A DNA stretch of 56,804 nt, taken from positions 1 to 56,804 of the forward strand of contig WGAI01000006.1 of the NCBI GenBank assembly GCA_015489175.1. The letters are read 5' to 3'. The position numbers and the translations under genes are program-made. Shown here piece after piece: positions 16,304 to 24,793 of the stretch (its first letter is position 1; each line of letters opens with the position of its first letter). The notes below the pieces were generated by a model. That model searched no databases and had not been told where the DNA came from. It was given only the letters and a program-made list of their open reading frames with translations. The stretch is from Caldifarciminota bacterium (lineage in GTDB: Bacteria > Hydrothermota > Hydrothermia > B15-G9).

Positions 16304-17475
16304 TCTTTCTCCTGCTTATCCTCAGTTTGTTTCTCTTCCTCTTCCTTCTCTTTTTCCAACGACTCTGTCGTTACCTCTTCGATTTCCTCCTTCTGCTCAA
16401 GCAAGTTGAGGTCATCTTTTTTGAGCGTAATGACTACATAGCCAAGAAGGTTACCCACCCAGAACATGGAGAGCATGTAGCCAAATCCCATAAAAACGAT
16501 TGCATAGAGGAGAATTCCGAAGATGAAGCCCACTATCTGCATCACTATGTTGGCGTCAGGCAGGGAATAAGGCGGGTTCAGTATGCTTGACACAGCGGTT
16601 AGATTGGCGAACCACCTGAAGGCAGGCAAATCTCTTATGAAAGAAGGCACGCTCAGGTAGTAATGGGCGATCTTTTCGAGCGTGATGTATTTCTGTCCCA
16701 TGAGCCATCCAGCCCCCAGCACAGCGTGGGCTATGTAGAGAGCGCGCCCTATCGCAAAAATCCAGATCGCACCTGCAACCAGCATCACACCGAACAGCAA
16801 AGTCTCATACCCGAGGAACCTCCAGTTCTGTTCGTTCAGCGTGGAGAAGACCTCAAAAAGTGTGTCAAATGTATCCGATTTGGTGGCACCAATGATGGCA
16901 GCAGATATGAACAGCGACAACGCAAGGGCAACCACAAGATAGACTATCAGCAACACGCCGAAGAAAGCAGGAACAGCTGATAGTAGCAGGAAAAGTTCGC
17001 CAAAATACGGGATTTTCCCTATCAGTCCAACGATCACGCCCAGAGCGAGTATCGCGAGAATTATCAGTATTATGGAAATTGGCGTCCACAAAACGGCTTT
17101 TCCATTGGTAAACGCAAACTTACGCGCCTTGGATATCTCGTAAAACTCATCTCCCTTGAGTTGCTCGAATGTTATCTTCGAGACAGCGACCCCATAGAAG
17201 AAATTGATAAGCACAAAAACGAATATGGCGATGTATTGGATGATCGCACCGAGTATAGATAGTTCACTTATGGAAGGCGTAGGTATAAACCGGTAGCTTC
17301 TCCATATCTCCACAAGGCCATCGCCTGAGACGAGCAATGCGATGTATGAGAGAATGGCGTAAATTATCGATGAGATGAAAAGGCCTTCGACCACAACCCA
17401 TATCTTTTTGGCACTAAATCCGAAACGCGCTGCTCTCGGTATGTCCTTCCAGTTAAAGTGCATTTTAACGGGCAT
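16300..17475 (-). CDS. Polytopic membrane protein with acidic C-terminal tail
   Basis: I do not recognise the family. The start at 17475 (391 residues) is chosen over 17505 because AGGAGG sits six bases upstream. Six or more hydrophobic spans are visible (for example VVEGLFISSIIYAILSYIALL and the stretch after KAVLWTPISI). A final tail of about 35 residues consists largely of E, K and Q and is probably disordered in the cytoplasm. It is the first gene of the four-gene PilM-like/AMIN operon and would be the candidate membrane platform, although it has no visible PilC/GspF motif. Confidence 0.7.
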   Translation of the reverse strand: MPVKMHFNWKDIPRAARFGFSAKKIWVVVEGLFISSIIYAILSYIALLVSGDGLVEIWRSYRFIPTPSISELSILGAIIQYIAIFVFVLINFFYGVAVSKITFEQLKGDEFYEISKARKFAFTNGKAVLWTPISIILIILAILALGVIVGLIGKIPYFGELFLLLSAVPAFFGVLLIVYLVVALALSLFISAAIIGATKSDTFDTLFEVFSTLNEQNWRFLGYETLLFGVMLVAGAIWIFAIGRALYIAHAVLGAGWLMGQKYITLEKIAHYYLSVPSFIRDLPAFRWFANLTAVSSILNPPYSLPDANIVMQIVGFIFGILLYAIVFMGFGYMLSMFWVGNLLGYVVITLKKDDLNLLEQKEEIEEVTTESLEKEKEEEEKQTEDKQEKE

Positions 17476-17523
17476 GGGTAACCTCCTTTTTTCGATGCCA
17501 AACATTTAGTTCAGTTGATGATT

Positions 17524-17552
17524 ATCTTAACACGCTAACCCTTAAGCTTCAA
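17524..17552 (-). promoter_or_regulatory. Putative sigma-70 promoter of the membrane protein-PilM-AMIN operon
   Basis: On the minus strand, TTGAAG (17547-17552) and TAAGAT (17524-17529) are separated by exactly 17 bases. The -35 box overlaps the region just after the ychF stop. The -10 box is about 48 bases before the preferred ATG at 17475. Confidence 0.45.
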
Positions 17553-17554
17553 TG

Positions 17555-18586
17555 CTATTTGGAAAATCTTATGAGCAAGATATCACCATCTTTTACAATG
17601 TAATCCCGTCCCTCCAATCTTGCAAGTCCTTTCTCCTTCAGTGCTTTTTCGGAACCATATTTGAGGAGATCATCGTATGTATAGACTTCCGCCCTGATAA
17701 AGCCTTTTTCCATGTCCGTGTGAATTTTTCCGGCTGCCTGGGCGGCAGTGGAGCCCTTCCTGAGCAGCCATGCCCTCGCCTCTTTCTCGCCGGCCGTGAA
17801 AAAGGTGATATAGTTCAAGGCGTTGAGCAGTGCTCTGAAAAGCCTCGACGGCAAAGGTTCCTCAAGTCCATACTCTTTCAACAGCTCAATTCTGTCCTCA
17901 GTCGGAAGTTGCCAGATCTCTTCCTCAACCGGCAGGGATGCGTAGATGTAGCTTATTGACCTGTCTTTCATCAATTCCTCGAATTCCTCAAGGCGCTGTC
18001 CTATCATGTCCTCAGGAATATTTATTACAACCACACGCGGCAAGGCTGTGAGAAATCCAAAGCCCCTTATGGACTTGAGTTCCGTCTCTGTCAGTTCGAC
18101 CTCTGAAACCCCTTTGCCTGCGGCGAGCGATGTCTCCAGCTTTTTTAGGGTCTGGAAAGTCACAGGGTCGCCTTTGTGAGCTTTGACTTCTTTCTCCAGC
18201 CTCTTGATTGAGCGTTCGATCACGGCAAGGTCTGAAAGTATCAATCTCATGTCGATCTCTTCAAAATCCGATGTGGGATTGTGCGGCTCGAAACCGCCAA
18301 CCACATGCACGAGTGCGTCAAATCCCGGAAGTTGGTTCTGTATCTCCCCGGCTTTTTGTTCTTTCCACAACCTTCCAAACCCGTCAAAATCATGGATCTC
18401 GACATGTGGACGGGTTATTTTTCTCGATTTGTGGAGCTCTGCGATACGGTAAAGTCGCGGATCTTCAATCTCGGCTACCCCCACGCCGGATGTATAACCC
18501 CGTTGCCTCCCTTCGTTGACACCTGTCAGGATGCGAAAGAGAGTGGACTTACCTGTTCCAGCTAACCCTATGATGGCTATTTTCAT
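17555..18586 (-). CDS. ychF: YchF/OLA1-like P-loop NTPase
   Basis: A 343-residue Obg-family protein. Walker A is GLAGTGKST at residue 7 (usual YchF: G-x-P-N-V-G-K-S-T). DFDGFGRLWKEQKAGE follows as the switch/G3 region (usual DIAGLV-GAS-GEGLGN), and the G4-like element is VVINIPED. The middle is helical, and the C-terminal TGS-like domain is clear (YITFFTAGEKEARAWLLRKGSTAAQAAGKIHTDMEKGFIRAEV). YchF is a ribosome-associated ATPase, slightly longer (about 363) in most bacteria. The altered G1 and G3 loops make this a divergent member. The ATG overlaps the gatC stop by ATGA. Confidence 0.8.
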   Translation of the reverse strand: MKIAIIGLAGTGKSTLFRILTGVNEGRQRGYTSGVGVAEIEDPRLYRIAELHKSRKITRPHVEIHDFDGFGRLWKEQKAGEIQNQLPGFDALVHVVGGFEPHNPTSDFEEIDMRLILSDLAVIERSIKRLEKEVKAHKGDPVTFQTLKKLETSLAAGKGVSEVELTETELKSIRGFGFLTALPRVVVINIPEDMIGQRLEEFEELMKDRSISYIYASLPVEEEIWQLPTEDRIELLKEYGLEEPLPSRLFRALLNALNYITFFTAGEKEARAWLLRKGSTAAQAAGKIHTDMEKGFIRAEVYTYDDLLKYGSEKALKEKGLARLEGRDYIVKDGDILLIRFSK

Positions 18587-18894
18587 TGTTTTTTGCGAAC
18601 CTCCTTCAAAGGAGACGGGACGCGGAAGAAGTGATCCTTCCTGTCAGGTGCTGCGCTCAGGACTTCCTCCCTGTCCACGCCTTTTGACGGGATATCCTCC
18701 CTCATCCGCTGTAACCCTTCATGAGGATTTACAAGCTGATCCACGCCCTCAAGATTCAGCTCTTGCAGCTTCTGGAAGTTTTTTATCATCCTGGCGAAAT
18801 GCTCCTGCATGCTGTCCAATTCGTCATCTTTAAGGCTGAGTTTTGCAAGCTCAGCTATCCTCTGAATGGTTCTTTTGTCTATTTTTACCTCCAT
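18583..18894 (-). CDS. gatC: Asp-tRNA(Asn)/Glu-tRNA(Gln) amidotransferase subunit C
   Basis: A 103-residue protein of standard GatC length. It has the family pattern: an N-terminal helix IAELAKLSLKDDEL, a second helix with FARMIKNFQKLQELN, then the VDQLVNPHEG, MREDIPSKGVDREEVL and APDRKDHFFRVP segments. GatC clamps GatA and GatB in the transamidosome that makes Asn-tRNA and Gln-tRNA. gatA and gatB are not in the window. It overlaps glmU upstream by ten bases and ychF downstream by four. Confidence 0.92.
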   Translation of the reverse strand: MEVKIDKRTIQRIAELAKLSLKDDELDSMQEHFARMIKNFQKLQELNLEGVDQLVNPHEGLQRMREDIPSKGVDREEVLSAAPDRKDHFFRVPSPLKEVRKKQ

Positions 18895-19844
18895 ATCACC
18901 TCTCCCGGTTTGACTTCTTCATCCTTCAAGATCACACCGGGGCCGATAACGGCATCGTGACCTATCTTGGTCTTTCCCAGAAGGGCCACGAAAGGGTATA
19001 TCAGAGTATCTTCCTGTATCTCAACATCGTATTCGATATAAACCTGTTCAGGCCTAACAAATGTGACCCCCCTCTTCGTCCAGCAGTTTATTATCCGCTC
19101 CTGCATGATCCTCTCAGCAGAAGCGAGGTCTTTCCTCGTGTTTACACCTATCGTCTCGCGCCAGTCCTCGATTTTGTAAGCATAAACCCCGCCTATCCGC
19201 CTTTGCAGGATTTCGATGACATCCGTGAGATAGTATTCCTTCTGACGGTTGTCGGGCCTTATTTCAGCCAGCCATTTGAACAGCCATTCGCTCTCGAAGA
19301 CATAAAATCCTGAGTTGATCTCCTTGATGGCCTTCTCTTCGGGAAAGGCGTCTGCTTCCTCGACAATCATCATTATCCTGTCGCCAACTGATCTAATAAT
19401 TCTGCCGTAACCGTGCGGTTCAGGGTGTTCAGTTGTGAGGACGGTTGCGATAGCACCGCGCCCTCTGTGAAAATCTACAAGGCTGCGCGCAGTTTCTTTT
19501 TTCAATAATGGAGCATCTCCGGGTATGACAAAAAGGTCTGAATTCGGGTCAACATGTTCTTTAACAGTCATCACAGCATCGCCTGTGCCGCGTGGCTCTG
19601 CCTGTTCCACAAAGGTAACACCAGCGTCCTTAAACTTCTCCATAACCGAATTCTTATGTGGCCCCCCCACCACGACGAAGATCTCATCAGGATTGAGCGA
19701 TTGGGCTATGTCTATGCCATAACTGAGAAGCGGCCGCCCTGCAAGGAGATGCAGAACTTTACTTATCTTGGAATTCATTCTTTTGGACTGTCCTGCAGCA
19801 AGTATAGCAACATATAGCTTCTTATTCCCTTCTCTATTCCTCAA
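18885..19844 (-). CDS. GlmU-type nucleotidyltransferase with short left-handed helix
   Basis: A 319-residue protein whose N-terminal domain is a clear GlmU uridylyltransferase: LAAGQSKRMNSKISKVLH near residue 16, EQAEPRGTGDAV, VIPGDAPLL, EPHGYGRII and EINSGFYVF. It should convert GlcNAc-1-P and UTP to UDP-GlcNAc. The C-terminal hexapeptide helix is cut to a few turns ending GPGVILKDEEV, whereas full GlmU has about 455 residues and an acetyltransferase site. So it probably lacks the acetyltransferase step, or the step is done elsewhere. The start is TTG at 19844 with AGGAGG six bases upstream. Confidence 0.82.
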   Translation of the reverse strand: MRNREGNKKLYVAILAAGQSKRMNSKISKVLHLLAGRPLLSYGIDIAQSLNPDEIFVVVGGPHKNSVMEKFKDAGVTFVEQAEPRGTGDAVMTVKEHVDPNSDLFVIPGDAPLLKKETARSLVDFHRGRGAIATVLTTEHPEPHGYGRIIRSVGDRIMMIVEEADAFPEEKAIKEINSGFYVFESEWLFKWLAEIRPDNRQKEYYLTDVIEILQRRIGGVYAYKIEDWRETIGVNTRKDLASAERIMQERIINCWTKRGVTFVRPEQVYIEYDVEIQEDTLIYPFVALLGKTKIGHDAVIGPGVILKDEEVKPGEVIWR

Positions 19845-19873
19845 TTTTTACCTCCTCAACATGTAATTGCTAA

Positions 19874-20239
19874 TTATGGCAAATATTTTTCGATTTCAGG
19901 AAAGTATTTTTTAACAATGGCCCTTATCAGGCCTAATTGGACGCTTGAAGGCACTGTTGCCCCAAGCGCATAATGTCTTTTGACGAATAGAAATAGGGTT
20001 ACAAAATTTTTAGTTACGACCATGACTTCTTTAAGTTCAATCTCATTTTCTACCACTTTCGCAGCTTTTAAAACGCTAGAAAGTGCGTTGGCAAAATAGT
20101 CAGCTGTCGCCTCCATATCAAGCTCAGGCGATGACACACCAGAAATGGGTAGTCCAGATGATACATCTATAACCCCTACGGCCATCGCTCCTGGCAGCTC
20201 CTCCTTTATTTTTGCTAATGTATTTCTCAGCTCCACCAT
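19874..20239 (-). CDS. Roadblock/LC7 domain protein
   Basis: A 121-residue single-domain protein with the Roadblock/LC7 order: an N-terminal helix, then AVGVIDVSSGLPISG, a helix starting DMEATADYFANALSSVLKAA, strands KEVMVVTKNFVTLFLFVKR, and a final helix. Such proteins (MglB-like) form dimers that act on small Ras-like GTPases to set polarity or motility, but no MglA-type GTPase gene is adjacent. AGGAGGGG precedes the ATG. It is the first gene of the glmU-gatC-ychF run. Family call good, partner unknown. Confidence 0.7.
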   Translation of the reverse strand: MVELRNTLAKIKEELPGAMAVGVIDVSSGLPISGVSSPELDMEATADYFANALSSVLKAAKVVENEIELKEVMVVTKNFVTLFLFVKRHYALGATVPSSVQLGLIRAIVKKYFPEIEKYLP

Positions 20240-20302
20240 TTTCCCCTCCTGCGTTTTAATCCCCTTCTATTTTAAAGAAAACTTTAACTCTTTTCATTTT
20301 CC

Positions 20303-20324
20303 CTTATATGTAACTTATATGTAA
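20303..20324. repeat. Tandem 11-bp repeat upstream of the Roadblock gene
   Basis: CTTATATGTAA occurs twice head to tail (20303-20313 and 20314-20324), about 65-85 bases upstream of the Roadblock start codon. Its minus-strand form contains two TATAAG boxes. It could be an operator or part of the promoter of this operon. Confidence 0.6.
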
Positions 20325-20380
20325 TTTTAATGGGTAATATTGATTGGAGAGTTTTGGGCAACACCTATCTCCCAATCGCC

Positions 20381-21715
20381 CTAAAAACGGAAGATGCTTT
20401 CAGAATGGTCGGCTTTAATGCCTTTGCTGCACACTTCGAGACAGGCATCCACTACATACGGATCATACAATTTCCCTCTATTCTTGGAGAGCTCATCAAG
20501 AGCAGCGAAAAGGCCGAGAGCTGGTCTATAAGGCCTATGCGAACTCATAGCCTCGACGACATCTGCGACCGCAAGTATCCTCGCTTCCATCATTATCTCG
20601 TCGTCCCTCAGTCCATACGGATATCCTGAGCCATCGAGCCTCTCGTGGTGCTGTAGCACTATCTCAGCCACAGGCCACGGGAAATCCACTTCCCTGAGAA
20701 TCTCGTATCCGACTATTGGATGCCTCTTTATGAGCTCAAATTCAATATCCGTCAATTTTGTCGGCTTCGACAGGATGTCAGATGGGACCGCAATCTTGCC
20801 TATATCGTGCAGCAATGCGGCGATGTAAATCCCTCTGGCAGTCTCCTCATCCAGATTGAGTTTTTGGGAAAGCAGATTTGTCAGGTCGGCGACGCGGCGC
20901 TGGTGCAAATCCGTGTATAGATCCTTAAACCTCATGATCTTGCTCAACGCCAACACGATATCCTCAAACAACACCTCCATCCTATTGAGATTTTCGCGCA
21001 GAGCCTGCTCAAGCTCCTTAATCTTAGTGATGTCCTGAAACACAATCTCCATGAAGTGATTTCCACTGTCGTCTTCTCTATGTTTCGCAAGCATCTTGAC
21101 ATGGATGGTTGTGCCGTCTCTCCGCCGCATCCTTAAGTCTATGTTGACTTCACCATCGGACACGAGCTTTGAAGTCACCTCTTTCAGCTCATCGGGGTCA
21201 ACATAAAGTGCATCAATTTTGATGTTTTTAAATTCATCCACTGAATAACCAAATATCTCAGCAGTCTTGGGGTTGAATTCCAGTATCTCCCATGTGTCCA
21301 TGCGCACCACACAGATACCGACAGGGACGCTTCTGAAAAGGTTGTAATACCGGGTTTCAAGCCTTAAGAGCTCCTGAACGGCCTTCTTCCTTTCCGTGAT
21401 CTCCTTCGCAACAACCACGGTGCCATTGAGCTTACCATCGATATAAATACACGACAATGTCCCGACAAAATACCTTTTTTCGCCTTTTATGGTGAGCTCA
21501 TATTCGTATTCGACAGGCCGTTTTTGGGAACACTGCTGAAAAGCTTTGTAGTAAAGATTTACAAGATATTCGGGGACAACTTTATCTATCTTCTCCCCCA
21601 CGAATTTTTCAGGCGGAATGAGAAAAGCGCTCGGCGGGCCCGTAGCAAATACGAACCTGTGCTCTTTGTCGAGAACAAATACAAGTTCGCCCAGAGAATT
21701 AAGCAATGCCTCCAC
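20381..21715 (-). CDS. PAS-PAS-HD-GYP domain protein (c-di-GMP phosphodiesterase-like)
   Basis: About 444 residues with two PAS domains (about 5-110 and 120-235) and an HD-GYP domain (about 250-440). The HD-GYP signatures are complete: HDIGKIAVPSDIL near 303, HHERLDGSGYPYGL near 362 and ADVVEAMSSHRPYRPA near 390. These residues bind the metal centre that hydrolyses cyclic di-GMP. No transmembrane segment is present. The start is uncertain: GTG at 21715 lacks a Shine-Dalgarno sequence, and an in-frame TAA lies nine codons further up, preceded by an in-frame ATG with six codons. It is read from its own transcript, separate from the Roadblock operon. Confidence 0.88.
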   Translation of the reverse strand: MEALLNSLGELVFVLDKEHRFVFATGPPSAFLIPPEKFVGEKIDKVVPEYLVNLYYKAFQQCSQKRPVEYEYELTIKGEKRYFVGTLSCIYIDGKLNGTVVVAKEITERKKAVQELLRLETRYYNLFRSVPVGICVVRMDTWEILEFNPKTAEIFGYSVDEFKNIKIDALYVDPDELKEVTSKLVSDGEVNIDLRMRRRDGTTIHVKMLAKHREDDSGNHFMEIVFQDITKIKELEQALRENLNRMEVLFEDIVLALSKIMRFKDLYTDLHQRRVADLTNLLSQKLNLDEETARGIYIAALLHDIGKIAVPSDILSKPTKLTDIEFELIKRHPIVGYEILREVDFPWPVAEIVLQHHERLDGSGYPYGLRDDEIMMEARILAVADVVEAMSSHRPYRPALGLFAALDELSKNRGKLYDPYVVDACLEVCSKGIKADHSESIFRF

Positions 21716-22020
21716 AAAAGGCTTTGAGTTTATGAGCTTTTAAGCTTCGTGTTTTGCCATCCGCGCCTGCCCCGAAGGTTAAGTCTGTATCCCATCCACG
21801 ATTTCCATCACATTACCCCCATTATGTGAAATTCAAACATCAAGCTATGAGTATCAAACCTTGCCAATGCACATATCCATCGATATAGCCTATTATACAT
21901 GTGGATAACCATATTTTCGAGCATTATAGGTTGAAACCGGCATAACGAACCTCTCAAAAATAAAAAGAGGGGCTGAAAAACCCCTCTTTATCACCTGCAG
22001 CTTGCATGTGCATATATCAA
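21716..22020. other. Intergenic region between HD-GYP and hom genes
   Basis: About 305 bases. It carries the hom terminator (21956-21990) and, on the minus strand, two TATAAT-like boxes (around 21890-21895 and 21925-21930) without a good -35 partner, which may serve the HD-GYP gene. No RNA gene or further reading frame was recognised. Confidence 0.45.
21956..21990 (-). terminator. Rho-independent terminator of hom
   Basis: An AAAGAGGGG/CCCCTCTTT stem (21964-21972 and 21981-21989) lies 31 bases past the hom stop. On the minus strand it is followed by a T-rich run (TTTTTATTTTT). Confidence 0.85.
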
Positions 22021-23046
22021 TCAAATGTGTTTTGAGACCTCTATCAGGTCGGCTAACAGGGCATGTCCTGTCTGAATTCTGCCTGCCCCCGGACCTACTA
22101 TAGTCACTTCGCCGAGATGGTCCGTTTTGAAAGTAAGTGCGTTGGTAACGCCTGTGACATGAAAGAGGAAATCATCCGGGCCGACCATTTCCGGAGTTAC
22201 TTTCGCTTTGACAACTCCATCTTCACGCCAAACTTTGGCGATAAGTTTCCACCGTTTGCCTTCTTTCTTTGCTTTTTCAATGTCCTCGACGGTCAGGCCA
22301 GTAATGCCCACTCGCTCAACATCGGAAGGTTTGAGGTGACCATCAAAAAGCAGGTTTGCGAGTATGACCGCCTTTGCAACTGCGTCCCAGCCCTCGACAT
22401 CCGCATCCGGTTTGGCCTCAGCGTAACCGAGCCGCTGCGCCTCCTTCAGCGCCTCCTCGTAAGATTTTCCGGTCTCCATGTTGCTGAGGATGAAATTGGT
22501 GGTTCCATTCACAATGCCCCGCACTTCCTCAAAGTGAACTCCAGCAAGAGGGCCGAGTGCGAGGTTTAGCGCTGGTGTGCCCGCAAGCACGGTTCCTTCG
22601 AACCTGAGCTGAACTTTCATGTCGTCCGCTATGGCCTTGAGCTCATCGTAAGCGAGAGCTATGGGGCCCTTGTTCGTGGTGATCACATGCTTTCTTGATT
22701 TTAGAGCTTCGCGGATGTGGGTAATTCCGGGTTCACCTGTTTGAAGGTTTGTCGGGGTGACTTCGGCAATCACATCCGCCTCGCTCTCATGCACTATTTT
22801 CAGGCTGTCCCAACCAGTTTCCCCAAGCTCCTCTATCTTTTGGCCGTTATCAACAAGCTGCAACGCTTTTTTCAGGTCGATCCCGTCTGGATTGTGGATG
22901 CTGCCCCATACGAGGTCAGCAATTGCAACAACTTTATAGCTAAACCCGTATTTTTCTTCAAGATAAGATTTTTTGTTAACCAAAATCTCCGCAAATCCAC
23001 GCCCCACTGTGCCAAAGCCTATAATGCCAATTTTTACCTTTTTCAT
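22021..23046 (-). CDS. hom: Homoserine dehydrogenase
   Basis: A 341-residue enzyme that reduces aspartate semialdehyde to homoserine for threonine and methionine synthesis. The NAD(P) loop GIIGFGTVGRG starts at residue 8, TTNKGPIA lies near 132, the catalytic-region VNGTTNFILSNM near 188, and the lysine-bearing ADVEGWDAVAKAVILAN near 225. It has no ACT domain, so it is the short form without threonine feedback through ACT. AAGGAG precedes the ATG. It lies downstream of an amino-acid transporter pair, consistent with an amino-acid cluster. A terminator follows. Confidence 0.93.
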   Translation of the reverse strand: MKKVKIGIIGFGTVGRGFAEILVNKKSYLEEKYGFSYKVVAIADLVWGSIHNPDGIDLKKALQLVDNGQKIEELGETGWDSLKIVHESEADVIAEVTPTNLQTGEPGITHIREALKSRKHVITTNKGPIALAYDELKAIADDMKVQLRFEGTVLAGTPALNLALGPLAGVHFEEVRGIVNGTTNFILSNMETGKSYEEALKEAQRLGYAEAKPDADVEGWDAVAKAVILANLLFDGHLKPSDVERVGITGLTVEDIEKAKKEGKRWKLIAKVWREDGVVKAKVTPEMVGPDDFLFHVTGVTNALTFKTDHLGEVTIVGPGAGRIQTGHALLADLIEVSKHI

Positions 23047-23180
23047 GGCTCATCTCCTTGTTTTGCAAAAATGAGATAAATCTTCAACAAATTGCATCTA
23101 AAAACGGAGAGAATAAAAACAGAAATCACACCTCAACGATGGAATTCCGATAACCGATTCGTTCAGCCATAACAAATTCG

Positions 23181-23282
23181 CTATTTCTGTCTTGATTTGA
23201 AGGCTATCGATGCGAAATAGATTAAGCCTCCCCAAAGCACTATCGCACCGAAAAGGAACATTATCCATGCAGAAAGCGGCAT
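23181..23282 (-). CDS. MetS-like small subunit of NSS transporter (33 aa)
   Basis: A tiny gene: ATG at 23282, TAG at 23181, 33 residues. It begins MPLSAWIMFLFG, continues with one hydrophobic helix, and ends in a basic tail (FKSRQK). This matches the small subunit (MetS type) that partners NSS-family methionine/alanine importers such as MetP. It starts one base after the transporter stop, with GGAGGAG four bases upstream lying in the end of that gene, so translation is coupled. It probably sits in the inner membrane as an essential accessory helix. Too short for routine gene finding. Confidence 0.75.
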   Translation of the reverse strand: MPLSAWIMFLFGAIVLWGGLIYFASIAFKSRQK

Positions 23283-23283
23283 A

Positions 23284-24762
23284 TCACTCCTCCTTGTTGC
23301 CCTTTAGGATTGACAACACTATCGCCAGAAGCAGCCCTCCAAGATAGACCACACCTCCTATTTTTATGGTATTGGCCGGGTATCCGCCGTAACCGTGCTG
23401 GAACAGTTCAATTACGGACATGACAAGGATAACGATGAGAACTATCGGGGTGATGATCTTGACCGATATGTCCCACCATATACCGATTTTGATCTCAGAG
23501 ACAGCATTGACCTCTTCCCTTATCTTCGATGTGCCATAAATGTAGCCTATCAATATGGCCTCCATGAGACCCACAAGTGTAAGTCCAAAAGCCGAGATGT
23601 AGTGGTCGATGATGTCTAACCAGTAAAATCCGCCCTGCGTTGTGTAGATTATCGCTATAAGGAAAGAGGCAAGGCTAATCAACACCAGTGCAAGCGTCCT
23701 CGATATTTTCCATTTATCTTTTACTCCCGCAACGATACCCTCGATCTGAGAGAAAGCTGATGTTGTAGCAAGGTTAAGCAACATGAAGAAGAACAGCACA
23801 CCCCATATCGGTGCTCCTGGAAGTTTAGATATGGCAGTTGGGTAGCTAACAAAAGCAAGGCCAATGCCTGATCTTACAACTTCGCTGACAGGCTTTCCAA
23901 GCGTGAAAGCGAGGAATCCGAGGATGCTGAAGACGGCGAAGCCGCCAAGGAATGATATGCTGGAATTGCCAAGAGCCGTTATCACTGCGTTGTTGTTTAT
24001 CTCATTATCCGGGGGATTGTAACTGGCATAAGCGATTAAAGTTCCCATTGCGAGGCTCAATGTAAAGAATATCTGCCCGTAGGCATCAAGCCATACCTGT
24101 GGATTCTTAAGTTTGGAGAAATCCGGGGTGAGATAGAATTTCAAGCCCTCCACAGCGTTCGGAAGAGTTAAACCCCTGATAACCATTATCACGAGGATGA
24201 TAAGCGGTGTTATCATCAGCACAGTGGCTATTTTACCTGTAAGTTTTGGCCCTTTGAATATCGAGAAGAAAATGGCAAGCCATGCAATCACAAGCCCAAG
24301 TAGTATTGGAATCCTTATGTTGCCCAGCTGGCCGTGCCACTGATCAGGAGGGATACGGTTGAGGAATTTCTCGAAGAAAAACACTTCTGCGTTCGGCTGC
24401 CACGCAAGATTGATGGAATAAGCGATATGATCCACTACCCATGCAATTATGACAGTGTAGTAAGTCGAAATCAGGAATACAAGAACCAGAGCAAACCAGC
24501 CGACCCATTCCCATGTCTTGCCGGTGAGTTTGGCCATGGCCCTCGGTGCACCGGACTGCGTTTTTTGGCCGGCGAAATACTCAAGAATTACGAGAGGGAT
24601 TCCGGCGGTCAGCAAAGCTATGAAATAGGGTATGAGGAACGCTCCTCCGCCGTTCTTGTAGAGCAGGTATGGGAAACGCCAGATGTTACCCAATCCGGCC
24701 GCGGCTCCAACTGCCGCCATTATGAATCCCAACCTGCTGTTCCACCTTTCACGATTTTCCAT
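23284..24762 (-). CDS. Sodium-dependent amino-acid transporter (NSS/SNF family)
   Basis: A 492-residue protein with about eleven to twelve membrane spans. TM1 carries the NSS signature SRLGFIMAAVGAAAGLGNIWRFP with the unwound sodium-binding G-L-G-N-I-W-R-F-P. Later come LSLAMGTLIAYASY and AFSQIEGIVAG, matching TM6 and TM8 sites. NSS proteins co-transport amino acids with sodium. The attached small MetS-like gene suggests a methionine/alanine importer, and the hom gene downstream fits amino-acid metabolism. GGAGG precedes the ATG. Substrate is inferred, not shown. Confidence 0.88.
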   Translation of the reverse strand: MENRERWNSRLGFIMAAVGAAAGLGNIWRFPYLLYKNGGGAFLIPYFIALLTAGIPLVILEYFAGQKTQSGAPRAMAKLTGKTWEWVGWFALVLVFLISTYYTVIIAWVVDHIAYSINLAWQPNAEVFFFEKFLNRIPPDQWHGQLGNIRIPILLGLVIAWLAIFFSIFKGPKLTGKIATVLMITPLIILVIMVIRGLTLPNAVEGLKFYLTPDFSKLKNPQVWLDAYGQIFFTLSLAMGTLIAYASYNPPDNEINNNAVITALGNSSISFLGGFAVFSILGFLAFTLGKPVSEVVRSGIGLAFVSYPTAISKLPGAPIWGVLFFFMLLNLATTSAFSQIEGIVAGVKDKWKISRTLALVLISLASFLIAIIYTTQGGFYWLDIIDHYISAFGLTLVGLMEAILIGYIYGTSKIREEVNAVSEIKIGIWWDISVKIITPIVLIVILVMSVIELFQHGYGGYPANTIKIGGVVYLGGLLLAIVLSILKGNKEE

Positions 24763-24793
24763 CTATTGCCTCCGAATTTACTATGAATTAAGC

